Shown piece by piece: positions 30,107 through 41,074 of a stretch of 64,000 nt of DNA; within the stretch, counting starts at the first letter, position 1, and each line of letters starts with the position of its first letter. The notes beneath the pieces were generated by a model that was not told the DNA's origin, did not search any database, and saw nothing but the letters and a program-made list of their open reading frames with translations. Source of the DNA: Protea cynaroides (Eukaryota; Streptophyta; Magnoliopsida; Proteales; Proteaceae); the NCBI GenBank assembly GCA_028583415.1, contig CM053267.1, positions 23,568,478 through 23,632,477 on the forward strand, given 5' to 3'. A program made the position numbers and the translations under genes.

Positions 30107-33100
30107 TTCTCCCATAGGCTACATTAATTATAAAGTTACCATTGACCCAATGTGGCCATGAAATCTAATTATACAAATCCGACCACTTTGATTCAGTCAT
30201 TAAGCTTACCAACGTCGAACAATAGCGGAAAGTACTCCAACATAAATGGTGTACCCCCTTTCGTTAGCCACATACAAAGGTCCACTTAATGACATAAATC
30301 GTTTTGAGATGAAAAATGAGTCCAATGATCGACTAACTACGATCCCATTACCTTAAAATCCTTATAGGTGTTGCACTTTGGCATTATCCAACTTATAGGC
30401 AAAACGCCTCCAGCTTGGGCTAACATCACACTTTGGCTTACTGCCTTCTCTGGCTAAATACCGCCTTGCAACTTTGACATGTCATGTGAATAACTAAAAT
30501 GCACACAAACAATGAAATAAATGCTCAAGTAAACATAACCAAGCTCACCAATAAATCAGCCACTACACCATAGGCAATTCAATCAAACATGGATAAATAA
30601 ACAAATACCTGATCTCCCACTAGCCAAGCAGATCAAAAGAACTCCTACTGACTAAGAGAATCTAAAGACTCTCATTGACAAAACATTTTTCAATCACTCT
30701 AAGAAAACTACCTTAACCTGTCTTTACATTGTCTTAGAGATCAGTACTATGACTGGTACAACTAGAGAACCTAAGATTACACAGTCTAACCTTGAAAAGT
30801 TATTCATCACAATTCAAAACAAATATAGTCAACATTACAAGCATTTATTTATCTTACAACATCATAAGCACCATAATAACGTGACTTCATTTTAATTAGT
30901 TGAAGAAAAAAAATTTCAATCTGATATTCCAAGTAACAACAATCACAATTTTAATGTGAGAAAACAAAATGTTAAGTCAAACAACAAATATAAATACAAA
31001 TTAAACGATTAAAACCAAAAGAGCAGAAAAACCATTTGAACGTAAAGAAACTAAATAATTCCAACTTGCATTCAAGCCAACAGTCTTCAGAACCAACCTA
31101 CTCAAAATACCTAGGGAGTTTTAAAATCTTTATCATTTTCTATCTATGCCTATCTGAAGTAACAGTATTTGGTCAAACCACCTATCTTTGGTCAATCTAC
31201 CCATCTTTAAGCAATGAACCTTGAAATTAGCTAATAATAACCTTATCACTGGCTCTATCTCTCCCCTTTGGTAATGTAAGCCACCTAGACCTGAACATAT
31301 CTATCTGACAAGGAATGAGATATCTAATATATCAAAACACTCTTTGGGATAGCCATTCTTTGATGAATACATCAATGTATAAGTCTAAACACAAAATCAA
31401 ACGACAGAAGACTCATACACATATCTTTTACTTGCACTAACCGTATCAAAATATCTATGCAAGTAAATATCTTTTTTTCAAGAGTTAACCAACTACACAT
31501 TCTCCTTTGGGATAAATATGCAGTGGTCTTCTCAGTTTCTGTGCAGTAAATGCGAAAGAATAATGATTCTTGGAATCCCATCACCTTTGGACTAATGAGA
31601 TCCTAAAACCAAAACCCTTTCAAATCATGTGCATGAATATACCTTTAGTCTTTAATAATGCCACCTTTGGGTTAACACTGTCTTTCTTAGCTACTTTTCA
31701 CACTTAGCAAAATAGTGTATAATGTATCATTTTATTGTATATGTAAAAGCATAAACTTAGGGTTAGAAAACGCCATGCTAGAATTGAGTATACCACTTCG
31801 GTGGAATCCATCCAATCTTCACATAATGCCCTCAAACCCTAATTTGAACAACACTTGACAATGTCACCTTTGGGTGTACATCGTCTTTACACAAGCATTT
31901 ACAAATACATTCAACTTTGAATTTAAAGATATCATAATGAAACTAAGTGTATCACTTTGGTAGGATCGACCTAATTCTACAATGATATCCTCAAACCCTA
32001 CTTTGCAGCACCATGTGGGTCAACAAACAAAACCTCATGCACATATAATCTTCTACAAACATTTGATACAAAAATAACTCACAAACAAGCAAAAAAACTA
32101 CAATCGGACTAATTTGGGGATCTTTTAGTCAAAAACAAAAATTTTAAATCACCAAACTATATCAAACTATGTACCAAACTGTAGAGCACTAAAATATGAA
32201 ACCAACGCAAAAAACTGCGCCAAAATACGACACCCCTAACGTCCATAATCACCGATCAAAGTCGGCACATGCATTCTTGCATCTTGAACCGGTTCTAGCC
32301 GGTTCATCATGGTTAGGTTCGGTTTGGTAGGGTTCGATTATGGGTGGAGCGAACCCACTGTTAAACCTTCTTTTTTTTTTTTTTAAATACTTTGGTCCAG
32401 ATAGAACCAAACGGTCTGTTTTAAACTGAACCACAGTCTAAACGATGAACCCACCAGCGGTTCAACCGCGGTCTGACTAGTCTACCCATCTTGGGTTAAC
32501 GGGTCAAACTGCCAGGTTATCGGGTTAGTTCCTCGGAGCCTAATTTCAGGTCCATGGGTTTGTTTGGAGGGTCACAATTCGGGTTAGGTCAACACCATTG
32601 ACTGGGTACCAGGGTCACACGTGCTGACCCACATGTGTGCCCGAATGATCTGGTCTTGGGTTGGTTTGGGTCTGGGCTTGGATTGGGCCTAATCCTTGGA
32701 TCCGGGCTCGGCTCTAGATTGGCCCATAATAGTTCGGTCCAGCCCCGGGTTGACTTTGGGTTAACTCGCTAGGGTTTCCTAGTTAGTCGAGTTAACCTGG
32801 TGACGTCAGCCCTTCCCTTTTCCTTTTTTTTAATCAGAATAATCGCCGACGCGTGGATCTCACTTGCTTTTTCGGGCCGTCCGGCAACCTCCGACAACGT
32901 ACTTTATATCGTCGGCTCCGTCTCTCCAAGATCTACAACCCTGTATATTTTATTTTTCCTTTTAACAGTCCAAAAAATTTTAGAGGTCTAAACCCTAGAC
33001 AGTTTCGTATGAAGAATTTGGGAGAAAAATCTCTCCCTTTTCCCAATCCATTCAAACTTGCAATTTCTAGAATACTTACCCATCGATCCTAGGTCTGTGT

Positions 33101-33119
33101 GGGAGGCTCTAATACAAAT
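30107..33119. other. Non-coding internal region of the LARD element
   Basis: No gag or pol domain in any frame. It has recurring CACCTTTGG / ACTTTGG words and a 32250-32700 stretch rich in GGTTCG and CGGGTT. A T-run interrupts it at ~32370-32383. Pyrimidine-rich leader-like sequence runs to the right LTR. Confidence 0.6.
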
Positions 33120-33532
33120 TGTAAGACTTTTTTAGTTCTCTCTAGGTTTTCCAATCCCATGAACCCTAACTGATACATCACACAGATTACTAGAATACAA
33201 TGGGCATTAAAAGAGATGATAAGACACATACCTCTTGCTGTAGATTGATTTTCGATCGTTTCCTATAGCTTTGAATACTTTGATCAAAGTCTTCCATAGC
33301 CTGCTAGGAATCCCTTTGCTTCTCTCCGCGTATGGGAACAGGAGAGGAAAATAACCATGGCTGTGGGGACCCTAACCATTGGTATATATAATACCACCCC
33401 ATCCCTGGACCAGTCCCACAATGGACCAGGTTGATCCATCTCTAATCATACTTAAAAGGGTTTATCTGTAATCAGACTCCCACTGAACCAATTAACCGTA
33501 TAATTAATATAGCCCACATTGATATTTTTACA
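33120..33532 (-). repeat. 5' LTR of LARD element
   Basis: 413 bp, TGTAAGAC...TTTTTACA on the plus strand. On the minus strand it is followed by the PBS-like ATTAGAGCC. Homologous to the solo LTR at 59834-60271. Confidence 0.8.
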
Positions 33533-33537
33533 TAGTC

Positions 33538-35399
33538 AACTCCCTATTACAGGATATTATGCAATCATAAGAAACTATTAGGTTAAATTAATAAATAAAT
33601 AAAATACGCAACAAAAATCTGGAAAAAATATCTAGGAAAAAATTTGTAAAAATGTATATGTAAATTCAAATAAGCGATAATTAAAAACAGTAAACAGCCT
33701 TGAAGGAGTGTAAGAATCTTCTCCTAATCCTTAGGAGAATGCTAATTCTCATTCAACAAATTCGACCAATTCAATCCCAATTATCATTTTCCCTAGCTCC
33801 ATTTTTACTGTTCATAAATTAGCTAAAGGATTGTTTCCTAGCAGTTAACGCTTTATAGAAAAATGACTTTCAAAAAATAAACCATAATTTGAAGTCTTCT
33901 AGAAAATGTACAAATCCATGATCACTGCCAACAGAATAATTGAAAATGAAAGTAATACAGTTGCAAAGAAGAAGTCAAGAGCTTCATTTTGACCTGCATA
34001 TGATGTTTCTATGCTAGTTAGGAGTCTGGGTTTGGGTCTGATTGTGGGTTAATCAGTTAGAGGTTATTATTGTTGTTTTGAATTCAATTTGGAGTCCTAG
34101 GGTAGCTCACAGTTTGATTTTGTTTCAGTCTCAAATTATGATTGTTTTCATAGTCATAGTTGGAATAGGCTTCCTTCCAAGCAGGGTAGCAGATTTATAT
34201 AGTAGTCTTAGCTCTGTTTCCAGTTTCAGTTTGGGATTTAGGTTTGTTGGACTTTATGTTGTCATTGTTGGTAACTTGGCTGATGTGACAGTGTTTGTGA
34301 GCATTTAGTCAGAGGAATGAGGAGAGAGAGTGTCAGTGCAGTGGCAAAGATGGAACAACCTCGTATGTGTGTTCTACAGTGTTCTACATGTGTTTCAGAT
34401 GACTTGCAATGAGTTGAATGAGATTTTACACTGATTTTGATGAGAGAGAGTGTCTATGGACCCCACTGGTGATGTGGCACAATTTCTGATGATGTGGCCG
34501 AGTTTTTAATGATGAGGTAATGTTACGGCATCTTGAAACATTACATGAAGAAAGAAGATGTAGAGAGAGGAGGAGAGAGAAAGAGGAAAGAGAAAATGTT
34601 GGTGGGTCCCGCAGTAGGTTCATGGAAATCTGACAGTGGAAAGATGTAGAGCGTCGAGTTATCTTTCCCACGCAACTTGAATCACTCAATTCCGATGTCG
34701 GATGAGAGAGATGTCACAGTTTCCGTCGGATCGCTCAAAAAAGTCATTAATACATTTGTTTGGGGGGTATTTTCAGTAAGAAAAATGGTGAAGATCCTGC
34801 ATAAATGGTTCAGATCAAGCCAGGAAGTCCATATTCTGATTGGATGGCCCAGATCAAGTCGGGCTTGAGTGTAGTAAGGCAATATCGTTTTGATTCCATC
34901 GCGAGCCTTCTAGTTGGACGGAGGCTACTTAATATAATGGGCCGCGTCGCATGAAGGGGTGTTTATGATTAGGTAATGCGCGGGCATGGTGCAACGCTGC
35001 GGTTGATCCAGATCCAGCGGATGAGAGTTTGTCCAATCGCCGTTTGATGTGATGGATCCGATCAGACGACAAGAATTGAATCCCGCCTTTTAAAGGCTTA
35101 TCCGACGGTTGTTTATAAAGATCCCTTGAGCACCAATCGGAACTCGACAGCACAGGCGTGGGCGGCTATTCCGTGCGGCGCGGGTGCACGGTATGGCTTC
35201 GAAAGATTTTCTTTCCGTATTTCTGACTGGCCAAACTTCAAACCGACATAACTTCTTCATCCAAACTCCAAATCGGTCCATTCAAGTTGCAGTTTTCATA
35301 TTTTTGGATTCTCTACCTATTGGGCACCATTGGGAGTCATAAAAACAAAGAGAAAAATTGAAAAATAATATTTTAAAGGCAGACAAAAGGTTTTTTAGG
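33538..35399. other. Non-coding region, no supported gene
   Basis: AT-rich at first, then GC-richer (34650-35230). ORFs at 34042-34308 and 34929-35281 show no recognised domain and no conserved context. Confidence 0.5.
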
Positions 35400-36235
35400 G
35401 TTTTATGCCCTGTGGGAGTGATTAATCATCAATTACCTCTTCTCTGTGCATCAATGGAGTGTTAAATCCCTTTGAGAGGTCAGTAGAGCTTTTATTTTTA
35501 CATTCATGGTGATTATGGATTGTGTGGAAGAGATTGAAAGCCTGTGGCTGAGGTGTGCTCTGTGAATCGATCTCTATCATCATTGAAGGCTGTTGGAGAG
35601 TACCTAAGAGCAGTGTGAAGCTTCAGAGAGATTGTTGGCCATTCGAAAGCATTGTTTGTGAGATTTTTCAGTTCTCTATCTATTTATGCTTTTAATTTAT
35701 TGTATGCTAGCGTAGGTGCAAATTGTTGAATATCTAGCTAGTGGGAAAAAAATTGTAAGGCATAATTATAAGCCTAAAAATTGTTATTTCTTTGTTGTGG
35801 GTGTGAGTTGTGTGTGCAGTGGGTGTTAAACACTGGTTGTTGTAGCCTAAATCTTGGCGTTATTGCGCCTTCTCAGTTTTATGCTGGGAAAACCTAGGAT
35901 TAGTATCATTGTCTTGTAAAAGACTAAAAGTTGAGTGTTGAGTAAATACGGAGCCCGTTGGACATTACTCCATAGACTAGCCATCACACACTGTGTTGGT
36001 GAACTACGTAATATTCTTGTGTTGATTGTTTTATCTTTCTGGTATATTTTGGAGTGCGTGGAATGGCTTGCAGTGTGGGTGTGCAAATCTAGTAGACCTA
36101 GCCACTAAGTGGTAGCGAGGAAGATTTGCTTACGCTTGTGTGTGTGTGTAAAAGAATATATCTCCATCAACTCTGCGCAACAGTGAAATAATTAGGGAGA
36201 ATTTTCAGACATTGATTCACCTCCCCTCTCAGTGT
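35400..36235 (+). repeat. Probable decayed copia LTR tail
   Basis: Reads like the transcribed end of a plant copia LTR: leader-like T/G-rich sequence, TTGTAAAAGACTAAAAGTTGAGTG, then GATTCACCTCCCCTCTCAGTG at 36209-36229, a phrase that often sits just before the PBS in these elements. No PBS or coding sequence follows. Confidence 0.35.
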
Positions 36236-36428
36236 CATATCAAGTTCATCAAGGTTTTGTTAGTCCAATTCAGTGTCTAATTCTGTCCAAAATCAAGTCT
36301 ATGTATCAATTTAAGGTCTATGCCATAACCACAATTTGTAATGCAATAAAGTTCATTTTCTTAACTGCTACTGTGAGAGATTTACGCTGTTTATTTGATG
36401 AATTACAAGGGAGGCCATAGGTCAAATC

Positions 36429-36658
36429 GGATTCAAATCATCTCCTCCCTTAGATTCGGGAGGAGGGACGACGGCCTGGATGGATGGCCGCCACCTGACT
36501 CTCGGGTGAATCCGAGCCATCCATCCAAGCTGACACCCCAGCCGACAAGCTGAGCCGACAGGGGTGTCGACTCAGATTCACCCGAGAGCCAGGTGGCGGC
36601 CATCCATCCAGGCCGCCGCCCCTCCTCTCGAATCTCAGGGAGGAGACGATGTGGATCC
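36429..36658. mobile_element. GGATCC-ended foldback MITE, copy 1
   Basis: Almost the whole 230 bp folds on itself. Left CCTGGATGGATGGCCGCC... and right ...GGCGGCCATCCATCCAGG pair over 38 bp with one mismatch. The termini read GGATTCAAATC and GTGGATCC around CTCCTCCC / GGGAGGAG. Three more copies lie at 60651, 63462 and 63758. No coding capacity. Confidence 0.8.
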
Positions 36659-36912
36659 AGGTCGATTCTTGTTCTGTTATATCATTCTAATTTCTAGTTC
36701 TATTGATTCTAATTCCACAGACCAGTTTCCATTACTTCTGTTAATCTGAGGGCACCCTTGTTCTTAGCTCTCATCTCAGCTTGTTTTCTAGTTTCATATC
36801 TCCCTCATTCTTGCATAGTTTCTTCTCAAAATTGATATTCTACTTCCTAATTACATCTTCTCTTGAATGCTAGTCTCCAAACTTGCATTAATCTATCCAA
36901 ACCACAGCTGCT
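36659..36912. other. Flank left of the Reina-like element
   Basis: T-rich non-coding sequence without recognisable features. It is continuous in origin with 44815 onward before the chromovirus insertion. Confidence 0.5.
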
Positions 36913-37381
36913 TGTCACGACCCATGATCCGCTCCGTTTACAGGGTCCATGGATGGACACATGGGTTGATGGGTTAGCCCATAATCTAGAATTCTCTACA
37001 CATTCTCTACACTTGGGCTTAAGTGGGGTTCTCTAGAAACCTCCACACTTGTATAGACTTTCTCTAGACTTTTCTAAGGAGGTGGGAGTATTCTAGACCT
37101 CTATACTAGAATGTTCCCAACCGTTGGATATGTAACACTTGTACAAATCCTAACCATTCATTGTACCCCTTGGTGCCTATAAATAAGGAAGGCCTCATTT
37201 GGCCAAGACACTCAAGCAATCAAGCATTGTAAGAGTTCCTTTGCAATATAAGTTGCTCTTTTAGAATTCTCTATTGTGTGCTATCTTCCTTAGTAAGGAG
37301 TTAGGCTGACTTAGTGCTTCAAGAGGGGTTGCAAGCGACTAAGTGTCGCACAGTTGGCTTAGTTACACTAAGGCCGTGACA
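36913..37381 (+). repeat. 5' LTR of Reina-like element
   Basis: TGTCACGACCCATG...AGGCCGTGACA. Contains TATAAATA at ~37187 and ends three bases before the PBS TGGTATCAGAGC (37384-37395). Confidence 0.93.
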
Positions 37382-37383
37382 AG

Positions 37384-37395
37384 TGGTATCAGAGC
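37384..37395 (+). promoter_or_regulatory. Primer-binding site of Reina-like element
   Basis: TGGTATCAGAGC, perfect initiator-Met type. Confidence 0.9.
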
Positions 37396-37432
37396 ATGGT
37401 TACAAGGAAGACTCTTAAGTAACATCGTCACC

Positions 37433-38753
37433 ATGTCTAGGGTGGAAGATCACAACATGGATGGAGAGCATGGTCATGGAGGGGATGGCCACACCAACAC
37501 AAAGAGCAAGCAAAATAAGGACAAGTCCGTAGACATTGTGGCTGCCATGGAAATGCGACTAGCTCGAGTGGAGCTAGCCATGGCCGACACCCGAGAGAGG
37601 GTCGATGTGTTAGAGGGGTGTGAAGAAGAGCTCAAAGGTCAATTGGAGGGGATCATTGGCTGAGTGGATGAGCATGTTGTGTCCTTACGCAACACCACAA
37701 CACAGCCACAAGGGGAGCTTGATGCCTTCAAAGCTCACGTGTTGGGGATGATGGCAAACTTCCAAGCGTGCATAGAAGAGGTACGAGCCGATTTATCCCT
37801 ATGCAAAAGGGCAATGGTTGGGGGAGCTACGACCTTAAGAGAGGCACCTAGAGTAGATGTGCCAAAACCTATGTCCTATGATAGACAACGAGATGCCCGA
37901 GAAGTAGACAATTTCTTGTGGCATATGGAGCAATACTTCAAAACAATCTCCCATGAAGACGAGTAGATGAAGGTACAAACTGCCATCCTTTATCTAAAAG
38001 ACATAGAAACTTTATGGTGGAGACGATGACTCGGTGACATCGAAAGAGGTACATGCACCATAGACACTTGGGATACTTTCAAGAAGGAACTAAAGAAACA
38101 ATTTTATCCCGATAATGCATCATTCATGGCTAGGAGGAATCTTAAAAGACTCAAACAGACGAGGTCTATCCGAGATTATGTGAAGGCATTCTCTACACTT
38201 ATGGTAGATGTCTAGGATATGACCGAAGTAGACCTATTGTTCAATTTCATGGAAGGTCTCCAAGGCTGGGCCATGCAAGAGTTGCAATGACGGGGTGTAC
38301 AAGATGTTGCTTCAGCAATAGCAGCGGCAGAGTCTATAGTTGAGTATAGGAGAGAAGATTTCTCAAAGCCCAAAAAGCCATCCAATGAGAAAAGTGGGGG
38401 AGTATCGACATTCAAAGAAACTTATCCCAAGGAAAGCATAGATAAGACCTCATCACATAGAGAGGGAAAGACAAGGGATGACAGGAGGAATGGACATCGA
38501 TGAAAAACCGCTTATTTTCTCTGCGATGGTCCACACTAGGCTAGTGAGTGCCCTAAAAAGAAGGCTTTGACAGCCTTGCTCGAGAAAGGAGATGAAGAAG
38601 AGGAGGCTCATATGGGTTCGCTCCAATTGGCTGCTATCAAGGCCAAGATAAAGGAGGTCAAGGCCACTCTTTCACAAAAAGGGTTGATGTACGTAGAGGC
38701 ACGCATCCACAACAAGCCCACATGCGCCATGGTTGATACTGGCGCAAATCACA
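37433..38753 (+). pseudogene. gag-pol: Gag and protease start of Reina-like element
   Basis: From the ATG at 37433: a charged N-terminus with a coiled-coil-like helix (MEMRLARVELAMADTRERVDVLEG), then the gag domain (DNFLWHMEQYFKT, TLWWRR, FKKELKKQFYPDNA). A zinc-knuckle relic near 38513-38558 has its first Cys changed to Tyr. The reading is interrupted by TGA at 37661, TAG near 37964, TGA near 38027, TAG near 38213, TGA near 38288, TGA near 38500 and TAG near 38537. It then runs into the protease up to MVDTGANH, where the solo LTR splits the gene at 38753. Many stops are explained by CGA or TGG losing a C or G. Confidence 0.85.
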
Positions 38754-38889
38754 TGTAAGACCCGTATCGAACTAACCGGTCTTACCACCTTGTACCAGGT
38801 CTACCTATCATGGTCGAGCCAAATGGACCAAGTGCGTGAAGGAAATAGTGAAACCAGGTATTAAACTGACCCAAAAATAGTAAAATGGA

Positions 38890-39005
38890 GGGCAGGGTCG
38901 CATACCCAGATAGGCAGGGTCGACCCCCCCTCATTAAGAAGTCAGACCCCTGATATTTTAACTGGGGGTCGGACAATTTAGACCTGAGGGTTGACGGGAT
39001 CATCA
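38890..39005. repeat. GGGTCG array, block 1 (solo LTR)
   Basis: CAGGGTCGCATACCC, CAGGGTCGACCCCCC and GGGGGTCGGACA words upstream of the TATA box. A second block at 39515-39705 has GGGGTCGCACGTGGGGTCGA and ATCGACCCTACC. It uses the word of element B. Confidence 0.8.
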
Positions 39006-40656
39006 ACCCCCTCTCTGTCGATAGAAACCGCAAATAGAAAACTTTCCAAATTTCAATGGGATTCTTTCTTAATCTCAATGGGACTTATTTTGGGAGGTTC
39101 TCCTCTATAAATAGGACATCCCTAAGCCTCTTTCACTCCTTTTGAAACTCTAATTGAAAGTGAGAGAAAGAGAAGAGAAGGAGAAGAGAAGGAAAGTTGG
39201 AGAAGAAGACTAAAGTGAAGAATTCAGAGAAACCTCTGACCCTCAGCAAAACCTAAGGTATGGGTATGTTTCCATTAATGATTTAAGACCTTATAATAGT
39301 TCATGAAGAGGGTATGGTCTAGGAGAAACCCAAATCATCCATCCATGGGAGGATTTCAATGAAATCCATGGAGGAAATCATGGTAGGCAAAGTAAGAAAG
39401 AAACCTAGAGTTTTAAGCCATAGAACAAGCATAGAATGGATTGTGGAAGGAAGCCATAGAACCCAAACAAGAAAGAATGGACTGTAGAATGAAATTCTCG
39501 ACTCAAACCGTGGGGGGTCGCACGTGGGGTCGATTGGGAATCGACCCTACCAGACCACAGGATCGATCCCCAGCATTCGGGAAGTCCAGGGATGGGGTGG
39601 TTGCACCCAGGGTCGATGGAACATCCGACCATGGCATCGACCCTACCCTGGTGGTCGCAGTAAACTGCTACCCTACCTACGACTCACCCTGCGACCCTCG
39701 CTTAACAGCAAGCCTAAAATTATTGGAATGACTTCTAACTAAAATCTATCGACTTGTTAGGTTTTCCTATTGATATAAAAGTGATTCTTAAAGCTTGAAA
39801 GATGATCTACACTCAAGCAAAGGTGAGGGAACAAGACCTAAACTAATTGACTAATAATAAACTGTTTTTATTTTCTTGAGTCCAATGCCATGACTGATTC
39901 TATGTGTGTATGCTTGTAATGTGCATTCAACATGTCATCCAATATTCCTATTATTTATGTTCATGTATATTTAATTCTATTTTATTTATGACATGATGAT
40001 GATGATGGTGCTAGGAATAGACATATGAATGTTTGTGTATGGTTAGTGTACTTGATACGAGTGGGGCATCAGGGGAGGTGTTATACGATGTTTGATCCGG
40101 GCACTTTAGCTCTATCTGTACTCAAGTCTTGTCCACTGACATCGTCGTATCGCCATTATCTTAGCAGAACTATTATGTCTTAGGGCGTTAGGGGAGGTGA
40201 TCTCGGACCGTGTAGTCTTCGACTCTGCCGGGGGGCCTTAGCTCTATCTCTATGGACGTATTGAGGGATGCTGGGGTGAGGCCTTGGATACACTGTTTGA
40301 CAATAGGATTGGTTAGTTGCGAGCCCAGTTTGCAAGCCCTCGCCAGCAGGGGCTTACGTGTTGGTATGGGTAGGGCATTAGTGGAAGTGTTATGCGGTGT
40401 TTGATCCGGACACTTTAGCTCTATCTCTATTCCATGTTGGGGTGGATGTGGATGACAATGGTGTTTGATCCGTTGGGTGGGCTTACACACCATGTGTATA
40501 GAGGTGAGGCGGCCATCGAACCGTTCTATAGCACATTGCAAACTTATATATCAGACCACAGATATGAATTGAATGTATGCATATGTTTGTTGCATTGTTT
40601 TGTTTACTCTCTGAGCCGTGATGTGTGCTCACACTTTCGACGTCGAATATTTTTAG

Positions 40657-40790
40657 TTGATGATGCAGGTACCACTATGGAAGACTATATGAATGCTTCT
40701 GTGTACTGACACGTTGTTGCGATGGCGGCTGAAGACATAGTGGAGACGCATGACTCCTCATGCGAGTGCAACTCATGCGTTTTCGATTAG
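40657..40790 (+). pseudogene. LTR exon-like ORF, solo LTR copy (one stop)
   Basis: 134 nt after ATATTTTTAG (ends 40656). Reads VDDAGTTMEDYMNASVY, one TGA, then HVVAMAAEDIVETHDSSCECNSCVFD. The tail is identical in residues to C and differs at six silent positions. Confidence 0.5.
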
Positions 40791-41074
40791 ATTTTATTTG
40801 AACTATTAGGGAAATATAATTTGATATTTTATTTACTTATGTCTCGGTTAATACAACATAATTTGATATTTTATTTATGATTATCACAGTTAGATTCCTC
40901 AGTTCATTTATTATTAAGACTTCCGCTATTGTGTATTTATTCTGATTATGGTTGTGGATGTGTATGGTTTATTTTAAAATGACACAGCCTATTAGAGATC
41001 CTGGTTGAACCGTTGGTTTATTAACGGTTCATCACACCATTCTGAATAGTACGGAATTGGGGTGTGACACCACA

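Larger units (their letters stand above)
28589..33532 (-). mobile_element. LARD-like non-coding LTR retrotransposon
   Basis: Two LTRs with TGTAA...TTACA ends (28589-30106, which carries an insertion, and 33120-33532) flank 3 kb without a coding domain. On the minus strand a PBS-like TTGTATTAGAGC follows the right LTR and a purine tract TATGGGAGAA precedes the left one, so it runs right to left. Flanks TAGTT (28584-28588) and TAGTC (33533-33537) match in four of five bases. With no gag or pol it must have been mobilised in trans. Confidence 0.75.
38754..41069 (+). repeat. Tekay-type solo LTR, B family, nested in protease
   Basis: TGTAAGACCC...GGGTGTGACA, 2316 bp, flanked by TCACA (38749-38753) and CCACA (41070-41074). 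No internal region, so the element was reduced by LTR-LTR recombination. Contains GGGTCG blocks (38890-39005, 39515-39705), TATAAATA (39106-39113), donor CTAAG|GTATGG (39257/39258) and the exon-like ORF (40657-40790). From 39723 on it matches element B closely. Confidence 0.93.

Noticed and set aside
34042..34308. 88-aa hydrophobic ORF
   Set aside because: Composition gives apparent membrane stretches, but there is no start context, homologous pattern or neighbouring gene.
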